Source: Alteraurantiacibacter hainanensis (GTDB lineage Bacteria; Pseudomonadota; Alphaproteobacteria; Sphingomonadales; Sphingomonadaceae). Taken from it: a DNA stretch of 64,000 bases. Position numbers and translations under genes: made by a program. The stretch covers positions 1,240,001 to 1,304,000 of the forward strand of contig NZ_JAZAPB010000001.1 in the NCBI RefSeq assembly GCF_036321025.1, given 5' to 3'. The stretch's first letter is position 1; each line of letters begins with the position of its first letter. This document shows, in pieces, positions 43,769 through 50,359 of the stretch. A model generated the notes under the pieces. The model was not told the origin of the DNA and made no database searches. It saw only the letters and a list, made by a program, of their open reading frames with translations.

Positions 43769-44156
43769 TGTCGTTCTCGGCGTCGATCTCGGCCAGAGCC
43801 TCGTTCACGATGCGGAAGCTGTCGACTGCGGCGGGGATGCCGCCATAGATGCCGACCTGCAGCAGCACCTCGCGGATTTCCTCGCGGGTCAGGCCGTTGT
43901 TCAGCGCGCCGCGGGTGTGGACCTTCAGTTCGTGCTTGCGCCCCAGCACCGCGATCATCGCCAGGTTGATCAGGCTGCGGTCGCGGCGGGAAAGTTCCTC
44001 CTCGCGGCCCCAGGTCCAGCCCCAGCAATAGGTCGCGACCAGTTCCTGCAACGGATCGTTGAACGGGTTTGGATTGGCCGTGGCCTTGTCGACATAGGCA
44101 TCGCCCAGCACCTCGCGCCGGATCTTCATGCCCTTGTCGAAGAGTTCCTTGTCCAT
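43746..44156 (-). CDS. Carboxymuconolactone decarboxylase family protein (PcaC-like)
   Basis: 136 aa from the ATG at 44154-44156, with GAAAGGA upstream. The whole protein aligns by eye with PcaC-type decarboxylases: ELVATYCWGWTWGR, LSRRDRSLINLAMIAVLGR, HELKVHTRGALNNGLTREEI and VGIYGGIPAAVDSFRI. True PcaC removes CO2 from 4-carboxymuconolactone in protocatechuate breakdown. There is no CxxC motif, so it is not an AhpD-type peroxidase. No other beta-ketoadipate genes are in the window, so a related lactone-acid is the likely substrate. Confidence 0.88.
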   Translation of the reverse strand: MDKELFDKGMKIRREVLGDAYVDKATANPNPFNDPLQELVATYCWGWTWGREEELSRRDRSLINLAMIAVLGRKHELKVHTRGALNNGLTREEIREVLLQVGIYGGIPAAVDSFRIVNEALAEIDAENDNGENPDG

Positions 44157-44167
44157 CTTTGGTCCTT

Positions 44168-45397
44168 TCAAAGGCAGGAATATACCGCGTCGATCAGCCG
44201 CCGCGCGCGCGGGCCGTTGTCGCCCACGGCGTGCATCTGGTTGCAGCAGTACGAGAAGCCCAGCTTCGCATCCGGGTCGCCGAAACCGATCGACCCACCC
44301 AGTCCGTGATGGCCGAAGCTGCGCATGTTCGGTCCCATGTAGACGGCTTCCGGCGTGTTGAGCAGCACGCCGTTGGCCTGGTGATAGGGCCGGTCCTGCA
44401 GCAGTTCGACCTGGTTGTGCTGTTCCTCGATCATCGCCTCGAGCTGGTCGTCGGACAGCAGGTCGACCCCGTCGACCTCTCCCGTGGCAGCGCCGTAGAT
44501 CCGCGCCACGCCGCGCGCGTTGCCGTGGCCCGATCCGCTGGCGATCTCCACCTCGCGCCAGCGCGGCGAGTTCATGGTGTCGCGCCAGGCTTCCTGCGGG
44601 TTCTGCAGGAAGGCGAAGCTGCGCAGCACCGCGCCATCCTGCCAGCCCTCGGGCGTGCTGGGTTTGGGCGGCACCGTCTGGTCCTTCGCCGCGAACAGCC
44701 GCGCGCCGGTGTTCGGCAGCACTTCGGCCACGTGGCTCTGTTCCTCGGCGCTCATGCCACCGATGTAGTACTCGGCATTCAGCGGCCCGGTGACGTTCTC
44801 GCGCAGGAACGGACCGACCGTCATGCCGGTCACCCGGCGCATGATCTCGCCCAGCAGAAAGCCCTGGTTGTGGACGTGGTAGGCGGCCCTCGTGCCCGGC
44901 TCCCACAACGGCTCCTGCACTTCCAGCGCGCGGATGTAGGCATCGAAATCGAAGAAGCCGCCGGGATACATGGTGTCGGTCGTCAGCACCGGGATGGCGG
45001 CGGTATGATCCAGGATCATCCGCACCGTGATGCCATCCTTGCCGCCCTGCGCGAACTCGGGCCAGTAGGTCGCCACCGGCGCATCGAAATCGACCAGGCC
45101 CCGGTCGGCCAGCATGTTGAAGGCAATGCCGGTCACGCCCTTGGCGACGCTCATCATGCAGACCGTGGTATGCCGGTCCCATTCGGCGGACCGATCCTCC
45201 TTCGCCCAGCCGCCCCACAGGTCGACCACCGTCGCACCGTCGATCACGACCGAGCAGGCAGCGCCAAGCTCCTCTTCCTCGCGGAAATTGTCCTCGAAGG
45301 CCTCGGTCACGCGGGCGAAGCGTTCGTCGCATGTGCCGCTGAGGGGAAAGCTGCCCCCGCGTGCCTCTATCTTCTCGTGGAAGTCGAAATGGCCCAA
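44168..45397 (-). CDS. Serine hydrolase, class C beta-lactamase/EstB family (TTG start)
   Basis: 409 aa. The SxxK motif is SVAK at residues 83-86, in CMMSVAKGVTG, with YHVHNQGFLLGEI as the likely tyrosine motif. The best start is a TTG at 45395-45397: GGGGAGAG lies at good spacing before it and the reading matches the family N-terminus (residue 2 onward GHFDFHEKIEARGG). It is the first gene of the leftward nine-gene operon, and the palindrome at 45431 lies 33 bp upstream. There is no signal peptide. It is probably an esterase or lactonase acting on the imported compound. Confidence 0.87.
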   Translation of the reverse strand: MGHFDFHEKIEARGGSFPLSGTCDERFARVTEAFEDNFREEEELGAACSVVIDGATVVDLWGGWAKEDRSAEWDRHTTVCMMSVAKGVTGIAFNMLADRGLVDFDAPVATYWPEFAQGGKDGITVRMILDHTAAIPVLTTDTMYPGGFFDFDAYIRALEVQEPLWEPGTRAAYHVHNQGFLLGEIMRRVTGMTVGPFLRENVTGPLNAEYYIGGMSAEEQSHVAEVLPNTGARLFAAKDQTVPPKPSTPEGWQDGAVLRSFAFLQNPQEAWRDTMNSPRWREVEIASGSGHGNARGVARIYGAATGEVDGVDLLSDDQLEAMIEEQHNQVELLQDRPYHQANGVLLNTPEAVYMGPNMRSFGHHGLGGSIGFGDPDAKLGFSYCCNQMHAVGDNGPRARRLIDAVYSCL

Positions 45398-45430
45398 GTC
45401 GTCTCTCCCCGCCGAGCCTTCTGGCGACTC

Positions 45431-45442
45431 TAACGTTCGTTA
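45431..45442. promoter_or_regulatory. TAAC-N4-GTTA palindrome before the nine-gene operon
   Basis: TAACGTTCGTTA, extendable to the 14-bp CTAACGTTCGTTAG (45430-45443), is 33 bp upstream of the TTG start of the first serine hydrolase. It matches the site before the GMC gene at 10 of 12 positions. A TetR-type repressor is the natural reader of such a palindrome. No TetR gene is present in the island. Confidence 0.5.
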
Positions 45443-45485
45443 GCGTAGGCGAGGCGGCGGCCCGCCGACAAGCATGTTCTGGGCA

Positions 45486-46295
45486 TCAGTCGAAATAGGC
45501 GATGGTGCGCAGCTCGATGCTTTGCCGCGGGGCGGCATCGGGGGGAACGTCGGGTGGGTTGAAGCTGGTATGCGCGGTGAACTGCACCGCATCGTCGTCG
45601 GTGTCGAACAGCTTGAAGACCAGCATCTGCTCGGGCCGCTGATAGGGCAGCCAGCACCAGCGATGATCGGGCGCGTAGGCGAGGTTCCAGCCCCAGAGGG
45701 AGAAATCGACGCCGCCAAGGCCGCCCACGATCTCGCTGGGGAACAGGTCCTCGCGCTTTACCGTGCTGGCATCGCACACCGCGAAGGGCGCGCTTTCGAC
45801 CGTGGTGATCGGGCGCCAGAGGTTGAACAGCATGTGGCGTTTTGCCAGCCGGTCCTCCGCCTCGTCGGCGGGCAGAAGCTGGCGGGTATAGTCGCCCACC
45901 GTCTTTGCCCCGTAGTCCACGTGAGCCCCTGTGGCGGGCTGGTTGTGCCCGTGCGTTCCGGTGGCATTGGTCCGCCGGATGGCACCGAAACTCACCACCT
46001 TCGCCGCGCCCGTCAGTCGCTTCACGGTCTCTTCGCAATAGCGGCAATAGGCCTCGAGCCGGTCGGGATCGTCGTAGTCGGCAACGGGCGAGGCCTCCTC
46101 CACGACGACGAAACCGTTGCGGTCGAAAGCGAGACGGTCGGTCTCGTCGCGAATGTCGTGAACGATGACCTTGTGATCTTCGCCAGGCCAGTAGCTGCGG
46201 TCGCGATCACCCGCGTAGAACGTGGCCTTCTCGCCGCGCACGACATAGCGGATGTCCGCTTCCACGTCGTGACCAACGGTTTCAGTGTCTTGCAT
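45486..46295 (-). CDS. CmcJ/NvfI family Fe(II)/2-oxoglutarate-type oxygenase
   Basis: 269 aa from the ATG at 46293-46295, preceded by GGGGAGAG. The metal-binding triad fits His125 and Asp127 in GAHVDYG with His242 in FTAHTSF, and the PRQSIELR segment near residue 257 is a candidate 2-oxoglutarate anchor. The MLVFKLFDTDDDAVQFTAHT region is characteristic of the CmcJ/NvfI group, which includes cephamycin and fungal meroterpenoid/alkaloid oxygenases. It could hydroxylate, desaturate or rearrange the substrate after import. It diverges from the TonB receptor gene and lies 88 bp upstream of the nine-gene operon. Confidence 0.85.
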   Translation of the reverse strand: MQDTETVGHDVEADIRYVVRGEKATFYAGDRDRSYWPGEDHKVIVHDIRDETDRLAFDRNGFVVVEEASPVADYDDPDRLEAYCRYCEETVKRLTGAAKVVSFGAIRRTNATGTHGHNQPATGAHVDYGAKTVGDYTRQLLPADEAEDRLAKRHMLFNLWRPITTVESAPFAVCDASTVKREDLFPSEIVGGLGGVDFSLWGWNLAYAPDHRWCWLPYQRPEQMLVFKLFDTDDDAVQFTAHTSFNPPDVPPDAAPRQSIELRTIAYFD

Positions 46296-46422
46296 GGCTC
46301 TCCCCACCACTACTTGCCCGGAGAATAGGGCCGGGCAGCACAGCTTCGCAAGAGATTAACGGGCAGACGCCACTGCGTCGGAGCCAAGATCGTTACAATC
46401 GGGAATAACTATATGTTGCTTG

Positions 46423-46433
46423 ATTGCGACAAT
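46423..46433. promoter_or_regulatory. ATTG-N3-CAAT palindrome
   Basis: ATTGCGACAAT, followed by AGCGC. The same CAATAGCGC ending recurs after the palindrome at 46511, so these two are direct as well as inverted repeats. Candidate operator for the divergent genes. Confidence 0.35.
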
Positions 46434-46485
46434 AGCGCAGCGTGTCTTCGAATCGTGCGCATCGCTCTTGATCGTAACAGGCGTG

Positions 46486-46495
46486 ATTGTACAAC
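46486..46495. promoter_or_regulatory. ATTGTACAAC near-palindrome
   Basis: The core TTGTACAA (46487-46494) is a perfect 8-bp palindrome. It lies 25 bp (centre to centre) from the related site at 46511, about two and a half helical turns, so the sites would not be on the same face of the DNA. Confidence 0.35.
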
Positions 46496-46510
46496 AGTTG
46501 ATGGAGAGGA

Positions 46511-46520
46511 ATTGTGCAAT
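46511..46520. promoter_or_regulatory. ATTGTGCAAT palindrome
   Basis: Arms ATTG and CAAT with a TG spacer, 132 bp upstream of the TonB receptor ATG and followed by AGCGC, as is the site at 46423. Candidate operator. Confidence 0.35.
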
Positions 46521-46651
46521 AGCGCCCGTTCGCGGGACCGATTGTCGTGCTTTGTCCTCCCCACAAAATCGTTACGCCCACCAATAAAGGGTGATCGATG
46601 ACATAGCATTTGCAGGCCATTTCCAATGGCTTGCCTTAGGGAGGATGCCAG

Positions 46652-49285
46652 ATGAAGTTGAAGAATCTCAGCGTCGCTTCGTCGCTGGCGATCGCGGTGT
46701 GCATGAGCACGCCTGCCTTTGCCCAGGACGAGTCGGAGGCACAGGAAGAGGCGGAACAGCGTTCCAACCAGACCAACGTGATCGTGGTGACGGCGCAGTT
46801 CCGCGAACAGAACCTGCAGGAAACCCCGATAGCCATCACCGCAGTCAACGCGGAAATGCTGGCCGCGCGCGGCCAGACCGACATTTCGCAGGTCGCGGCC
46901 CAGGCGCCGAACGTCACGCTGCGCCCGCAACCTCAGAACGGCGGTTCGGGCCTCATCGCCTTTATTCGCGGCGTCGGCCAGACCGACTTCAACTACGCAC
47001 TCGACCCCGCCGTCGGCGTCTACGTGGACGATGTGTACATTCCCACCCTCTCGAGTTCGCTCCTCGAACTGGTCGACCTTGACCGCGTGGAAATCCTGCG
47101 CGGGCCGCAGGGCACGCTGGCGGGGAAGAACTCGCTGGGCGGCGCCATCAAGCTGTTCTCCGCGCGCCCGCGCGGTGACGGGTCGGGCTCGCTCCGGGTC
47201 GAATACGGTTCCTACAACAACATCTCGATCCGCGGCATGGCCGACATCGGCCTGACCGAGAACCTCGCCATGCGCGTGTCGGGCATGGGACGCTCGCGCG
47301 ACGGGTACGTCGATATCGTCGACTATTCGCTGACCCATCCGGGTTCCAACGTCCCGTCCAACAATGCTCGCGGGCGCGGGAACTACGCCTACGAAACACT
47401 GGGCGGCCAGAACGTCGTAGCCGGTCGCATCGCCCTTGAGTGGGAACCGAATGACAGGTTGACTGTGTACACGGCGGCGGACTTCAACCGCGAGGATTCG
47501 GACGCCATCCCGGCTGTCCTGCTGGCCGCAGGTGCGCCTGTCGGCAATGCGGCGAACTTCGATCCGTTCTCCTCCAACCCGGCCACCTCCGTCGGCGCGT
47601 TCGATCCGACGCTGAACGGCGGTCAGGGCGGCTACACCCCGCTACCTTGGCTCGAGGGCACCGACGGCAACGCCGTGCCGGTCGATTGCCGCTTCGTGCC
47701 AGCCGGCCAGTACAGCTGCGACACTGCCAATCTCGACGGCCTCGGCTTCGATCCGCGCTACGTCAGCTATTCCACGTTCGCGGATACCCGCACTCCTACG
47801 AGCCAGGCACCCTACAAGCCCTACTTCGCACTTCCGATCACGGAATTCGAAGGCTGGGGCGTGATGTCGAACATCACCTACGACCTGACCGACGCTCTGC
47901 AATTCGTGGCCATCGGCTCCTACCGCACCTACACCTCGCGGTGGGGCCAGGACCAGGATGCGACGCCGGTTCCAGTCGCCCAGCTCGACAACCAGCTCGA
48001 CCACAAGGCGTGGAGCGCCGAAGTCCGTTTGAACTTCGAATTTGCGGACGAACTGGTGCAGGGCACGATCGGCGGTTTCTACCTCGACCAAGATGGTGAA
48101 TACACCGCCCGCGTCGACCTGAACTATGCCGGTATCGACTTCATTCACGGCCCGGACACCACGCCGAGCACGACGGAGGCGGTATTCGGAACGGTGACGG
48201 TCACGCCAAATGAGGTGTTCAGTCTGACCGGCGGCCTGCGCTACACCAAGGACGAGAAGATCTACACCTACTTCCGTTCGAATCCGGATGGCACGGTGCC
48301 CTTCCAGGGCTCCCTGGATCCGAGCCCGGCACCGCCGATCTGCGAATACTTCTACGGCGCGGATCCCGATGGCGGCGGCCCGGTGTCGATTGGCAACTCC
48401 CCGAACTGTCTGCTTACCGGTCTGTTCGGCATCTCCGACGGCTTCGAGGGCGACCGTCTGGACTGGCGCGTCGTCGGCAACGTGAATGTCTCCGAGGATG
48501 TCTTGGTCTACGCCTCGGTTTCCACGGGGTTCAAGGGCGGCGGCGTGAACCCGCGTCCGTTCTTCGGCCCTTCGGCTGGCGACTGCAATGCACCGGGCTA
48601 CGTGGCCCCGGCACCGTGCAACCAGCTCCGCTCCTTCGAACCTGAGGAGATCACCACTTACGAAGTCGGCTTCAAGCTCGATGCTCTTGATCGTGCGCTG
48701 CGCCTGAACGGTGCCGCGTTCTACAACGATTACAAGAACATCATCCTGACCCTTCCGGCCTGCCCCAGCGTGCCCTGCCTGCAGCCGCGCAACGTGGGTG
48801 AAGCCAAGGTGAAGGGCTTCGAGCTCGAGCTCACGGCCTATCCTGTCGACGGGTTCTCGATCGACGGGGCGCTGAGCTACATCGACTTCAACTATGATGA
48901 CGCCTCGGTTGCCCCTGCCGGCCTGACGGGTGACGAAATCACCCCCTACACGCCGGAGTGGACCTGGAGCGTCGGCCTGCAGTACGATCATGACCTGGCC
49001 AGCGGCGCGCTGATTTCAGCACGCTTCGACGGCAGCTACCAGTCGACGATCTACACCGATGTCTTCAACACCCAGTGGTCGGAGATCGACGGGTATTTCC
49101 TCGGCGGAGCGCGCCTTGCCTTCACCGATCCCGGCGACCGGTGGACCCTGGCCCTGCGCGTCGACAACCTGTTCGACGAGTACTACTTCCAGTCGGTCAG
49201 CGACGTCACCACGTCGCTGGGCCTGGTCACCGGCGTGCCCGGCCTGCCGCGCACCTGGTCTGTGTCGGTCGAACGGCGCTTCTGA
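46652..49285 (+). CDS. TonB-dependent outer-membrane receptor
   Basis: 877 aa. The signal peptide is residues 1-24 (ending AFA). The mature N-terminus leads into the TonB-box-like NVIVVTAQF, then the plug domain with NLQETPIAITAV, VYVDDVYIP and the RVEILRGPQGTLAGKNSLGGAI hallmark. The rest is a 22-strand-type barrel ending in SVERRF with the C-terminal phenylalanine. GGGAGG precedes the ATG. The plug type is the one sphingomonads use for organic nutrients, with no siderophore-specific extension. It diverges from the CmcJ-like oxygenase, so it is the likely uptake gate for the island substrate. A strong terminator follows. Confidence 0.93.
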   Translation: MKLKNLSVASSLAIAVCMSTPAFAQDESEAQEEAEQRSNQTNVIVVTAQFREQNLQETPIAITAVNAEMLAARGQTDISQVAAQAPNVTLRPQPQNGGSGLIAFIRGVGQTDFNYALDPAVGVYVDDVYIPTLSSSLLELVDLDRVEILRGPQGTLAGKNSLGGAIKLFSARPRGDGSGSLRVEYGSYNNISIRGMADIGLTENLAMRVSGMGRSRDGYVDIVDYSLTHPGSNVPSNNARGRGNYAYETLGGQNVVAGRIALEWEPNDRLTVYTAADFNREDSDAIPAVLLAAGAPVGNAANFDPFSSNPATSVGAFDPTLNGGQGGYTPLPWLEGTDGNAVPVDCRFVPAGQYSCDTANLDGLGFDPRYVSYSTFADTRTPTSQAPYKPYFALPITEFEGWGVMSNITYDLTDALQFVAIGSYRTYTSRWGQDQDATPVPVAQLDNQLDHKAWSAEVRLNFEFADELVQGTIGGFYLDQDGEYTARVDLNYAGIDFIHGPDTTPSTTEAVFGTVTVTPNEVFSLTGGLRYTKDEKIYTYFRSNPDGTVPFQGSLDPSPAPPICEYFYGADPDGGGPVSIGNSPNCLLTGLFGISDGFEGDRLDWRVVGNVNVSEDVLVYASVSTGFKGGGVNPRPFFGPSAGDCNAPGYVAPAPCNQLRSFEPEEITTYEVGFKLDALDRALRLNGAAFYNDYKNIILTLPACPSVPCLQPRNVGEAKVKGFELELTAYPVDGFSIDGALSYIDFNYDDASVAPAGLTGDEITPYTPEWTWSVGLQYDHDLASGALISARFDGSYQSTIYTDVFNTQWSEIDGYFLGGARLAFTDPGDRWTLALRVDNLFDEYYFQSVSDVTTSLGLVTGVPGLPRTWSVSVERRF

Positions 49286-49293
49286 TCAAGACG

Positions 49294-49319
49294 GTGGCCC
49301 TCGCTTCGGCGGGGGCCAC
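49294..49319. terminator. Hairpin after TonB receptor gene
   Basis: GTGGCCCTCGC-TTCG-GCGGGGGCCAC forms an 11-bp stem with one G-T wobble and a stable TTCG tetraloop, 8 bp after the receptor stop. It has no T-run of its own; with the next hairpin it may form a double terminator or protect the mRNA 3' end. Confidence 0.6.
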
Positions 49320-49323
49320 ATCC

Positions 49324-49371
49324 ATACGAAAAGGGGCGCGGACCACATCGGTCCGCGCCCCTTTTTCGTAT
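49324..49371. terminator. Bidirectional Rho-independent terminator
   Basis: ATACGAAAAGGGGCGCGGACC and its complement on the other side of a 5-base loop form a stem of about 21 bp with one bulged A. T-runs follow the GC core on both strands, so it can stop the TonB receptor transcript and the convergent ihfB transcript. The best terminator in the window. Confidence 0.9.
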
Positions 49372-49391
49372 CGGTGCAGCGCGTCAGGCGA

Positions 49392-49676
49392 TCAGCCGTC
49401 CGGGTTCAGTCGCTCGCGCATTTCCTTGCCCGGCTTGAAATAGGGCACGCGCTTGGCCGGCACGTCCACCTGCTCGCCCGTGCGCGGGTTGCGGCCCACG
49501 CGGGCATCGCGCTCGCGCGTCGAGAAGGTGCCGAAGCCCCTGAGTTCGACGCGGCCGCCCTCGGCCAGCCGCTGCGTGATCTCTTCGAAGAAGATGTCCA
49601 CGACCTGTTCGATTTCCTCTGGCCGCAGGTCCGGATTGTCTGCGGAGAGTGCCTGGAGAAGTTCCGACCGTATCAA
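49392..49676 (-). CDS. ihfB: Integration host factor subunit beta
   Basis: 94 aa, the IHF-beta length. It starts MIRSELLQALSADNPDL and carries the DNA-bending arm signature GRVELRGFGTFSTRERDARVGRNPRTGE. The protein pairs with IHF-alpha to bend DNA at promoters and in recombination. It stands alone and its transcript ends in the shared terminator. The 181 bp upstream, before the GntR gene stop, hold its promoter; I see nothing else there. Confidence 0.94.
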   Translation of the reverse strand: MIRSELLQALSADNPDLRPEEIEQVVDIFFEEITQRLAEGGRVELRGFGTFSTRERDARVGRNPRTGEQVDVPAKRVPYFKPGKEMRERLNPDG

Positions 49677-49857
49677 TTATTTTCCCCCCAAGGATTCCTG
49701 CCGTCTAAACAACGGCTCGGTTTGTATATTTGCGCCGACCCAAAGCGCGCGAGTGGGGAGCAAACTGCCAGAAATGGTGGGGTTTCGCAATCTTTACGGA
49801 TAAAATTCGGTGACTGCCCGATTCCGGCACATCCCCGATTGAACCCGAACCGGTTCT

Positions 49858-50196
49858 TCAGGCGAGATCAAGGAGCTCCGCGGGGTCAAGGCCCAGTCGG
49901 TCCATCCGCTGGCGGATCTGTGGCCACTCCTCTTCGAGGAAGGCGTCGCGCTCGGCCTGACGCAGTTTTTCCGCCGCGCCTTCGCGCACGAACATGCCTA
50001 CACCGCGCTGCACCCGGATAAGGCCGTCCGCCTGGAATTGCTGGTAGGCCTTGGCCACGGTGAGCGGGTTGGCACCCTGCTCCGCCGCGAATGCGCGAAC
50101 CGAAGGCAGCATTTCCCCTTCCGCATAGCTGCCGTCGATGATCGACGCAGCGATCTGCTCTCGCAAGCGCAGGTATACGGGGCGGGTGTCTGCCAT
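49858..50196 (-). CDS. GntR family regulator, YtrA-like
   Basis: 112 aa: an N-terminal winged helix (PVYLRLREQIAASIIDGSYA, then PSVRAFAAEQGANPLTVAKA and RVQRGVGMFV) followed by a short C-terminal helical tail of about 35 residues. The small tail is typical of the YtrA subfamily, whose members usually repress a neighbouring transporter operon and themselves. Here it is divergent from a POT transporter gene across 163 bp, so that operon is its likely target. The ligand is unknown, as YtrA proteins lack a large effector domain. Confidence 0.88.
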   Translation of the reverse strand: MADTRPVYLRLREQIAASIIDGSYAEGEMLPSVRAFAAEQGANPLTVAKAYQQFQADGLIRVQRGVGMFVREGAAEKLRQAERDAFLEEEWPQIRQRMDRLGLDPAELLDLA

Positions 50197-50359
50197 GGGT
50201 GAGTGAGTGCCATAATACAGCGGGTCAGGTCAAGCAAATGCGCCTAAAAATTCGGTTTCAAGCGCAACTTGGCTTCACATGACCGATTTGATCGCTAGGG
50301 TGCCCGTTTTCGCGCCTGCGAGGGGCGACCAACGAATTGCAAATCTCGGGGAATAAACA

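Larger units (their letters stand above)
46296..46651. promoter_or_regulatory. Divergent control region between oxygenase and TonB receptor genes
   Basis: 356 bp without a convincing gene, noticeably more AT-rich than the flanks. It must hold divergent promoters for the CmcJ-like oxygenase and the TonB receptor. It contains three ATTG-based palindromes (46423, 46486, 46511) and three ATCGTWAC words (near 46389, 46471 and 46567). Two small open frames here (46393-46626 minus and 46413-46601 plus) lack ribosome binding sites and family resemblance. I could not fix -35/-10 boxes by eye. Confidence 0.55.

Noticed and set aside
43746..44156. Protocatechuate (beta-ketoadipate) pathway
   Set aside because: The PcaC-like protein is the only member present; pcaGH, pcaB, pcaD, pcaIJ and pcaF homologues are missing from the window.
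40924..45397. Beta-lactam resistance genes
   Set aside because: The two class C beta-lactamase-fold proteins lack signal peptides and lie in a catabolic operon. They fit the EstB-type esterase group instead.
46393..46626. Small genes in the receptor-oxygenase gap (46393-46626 minus, 46413-46601 plus)
   Set aside because: They overlap each other on opposite strands, have no ribosome binding site or family resemblance, and cover the palindromes expected in a control region.
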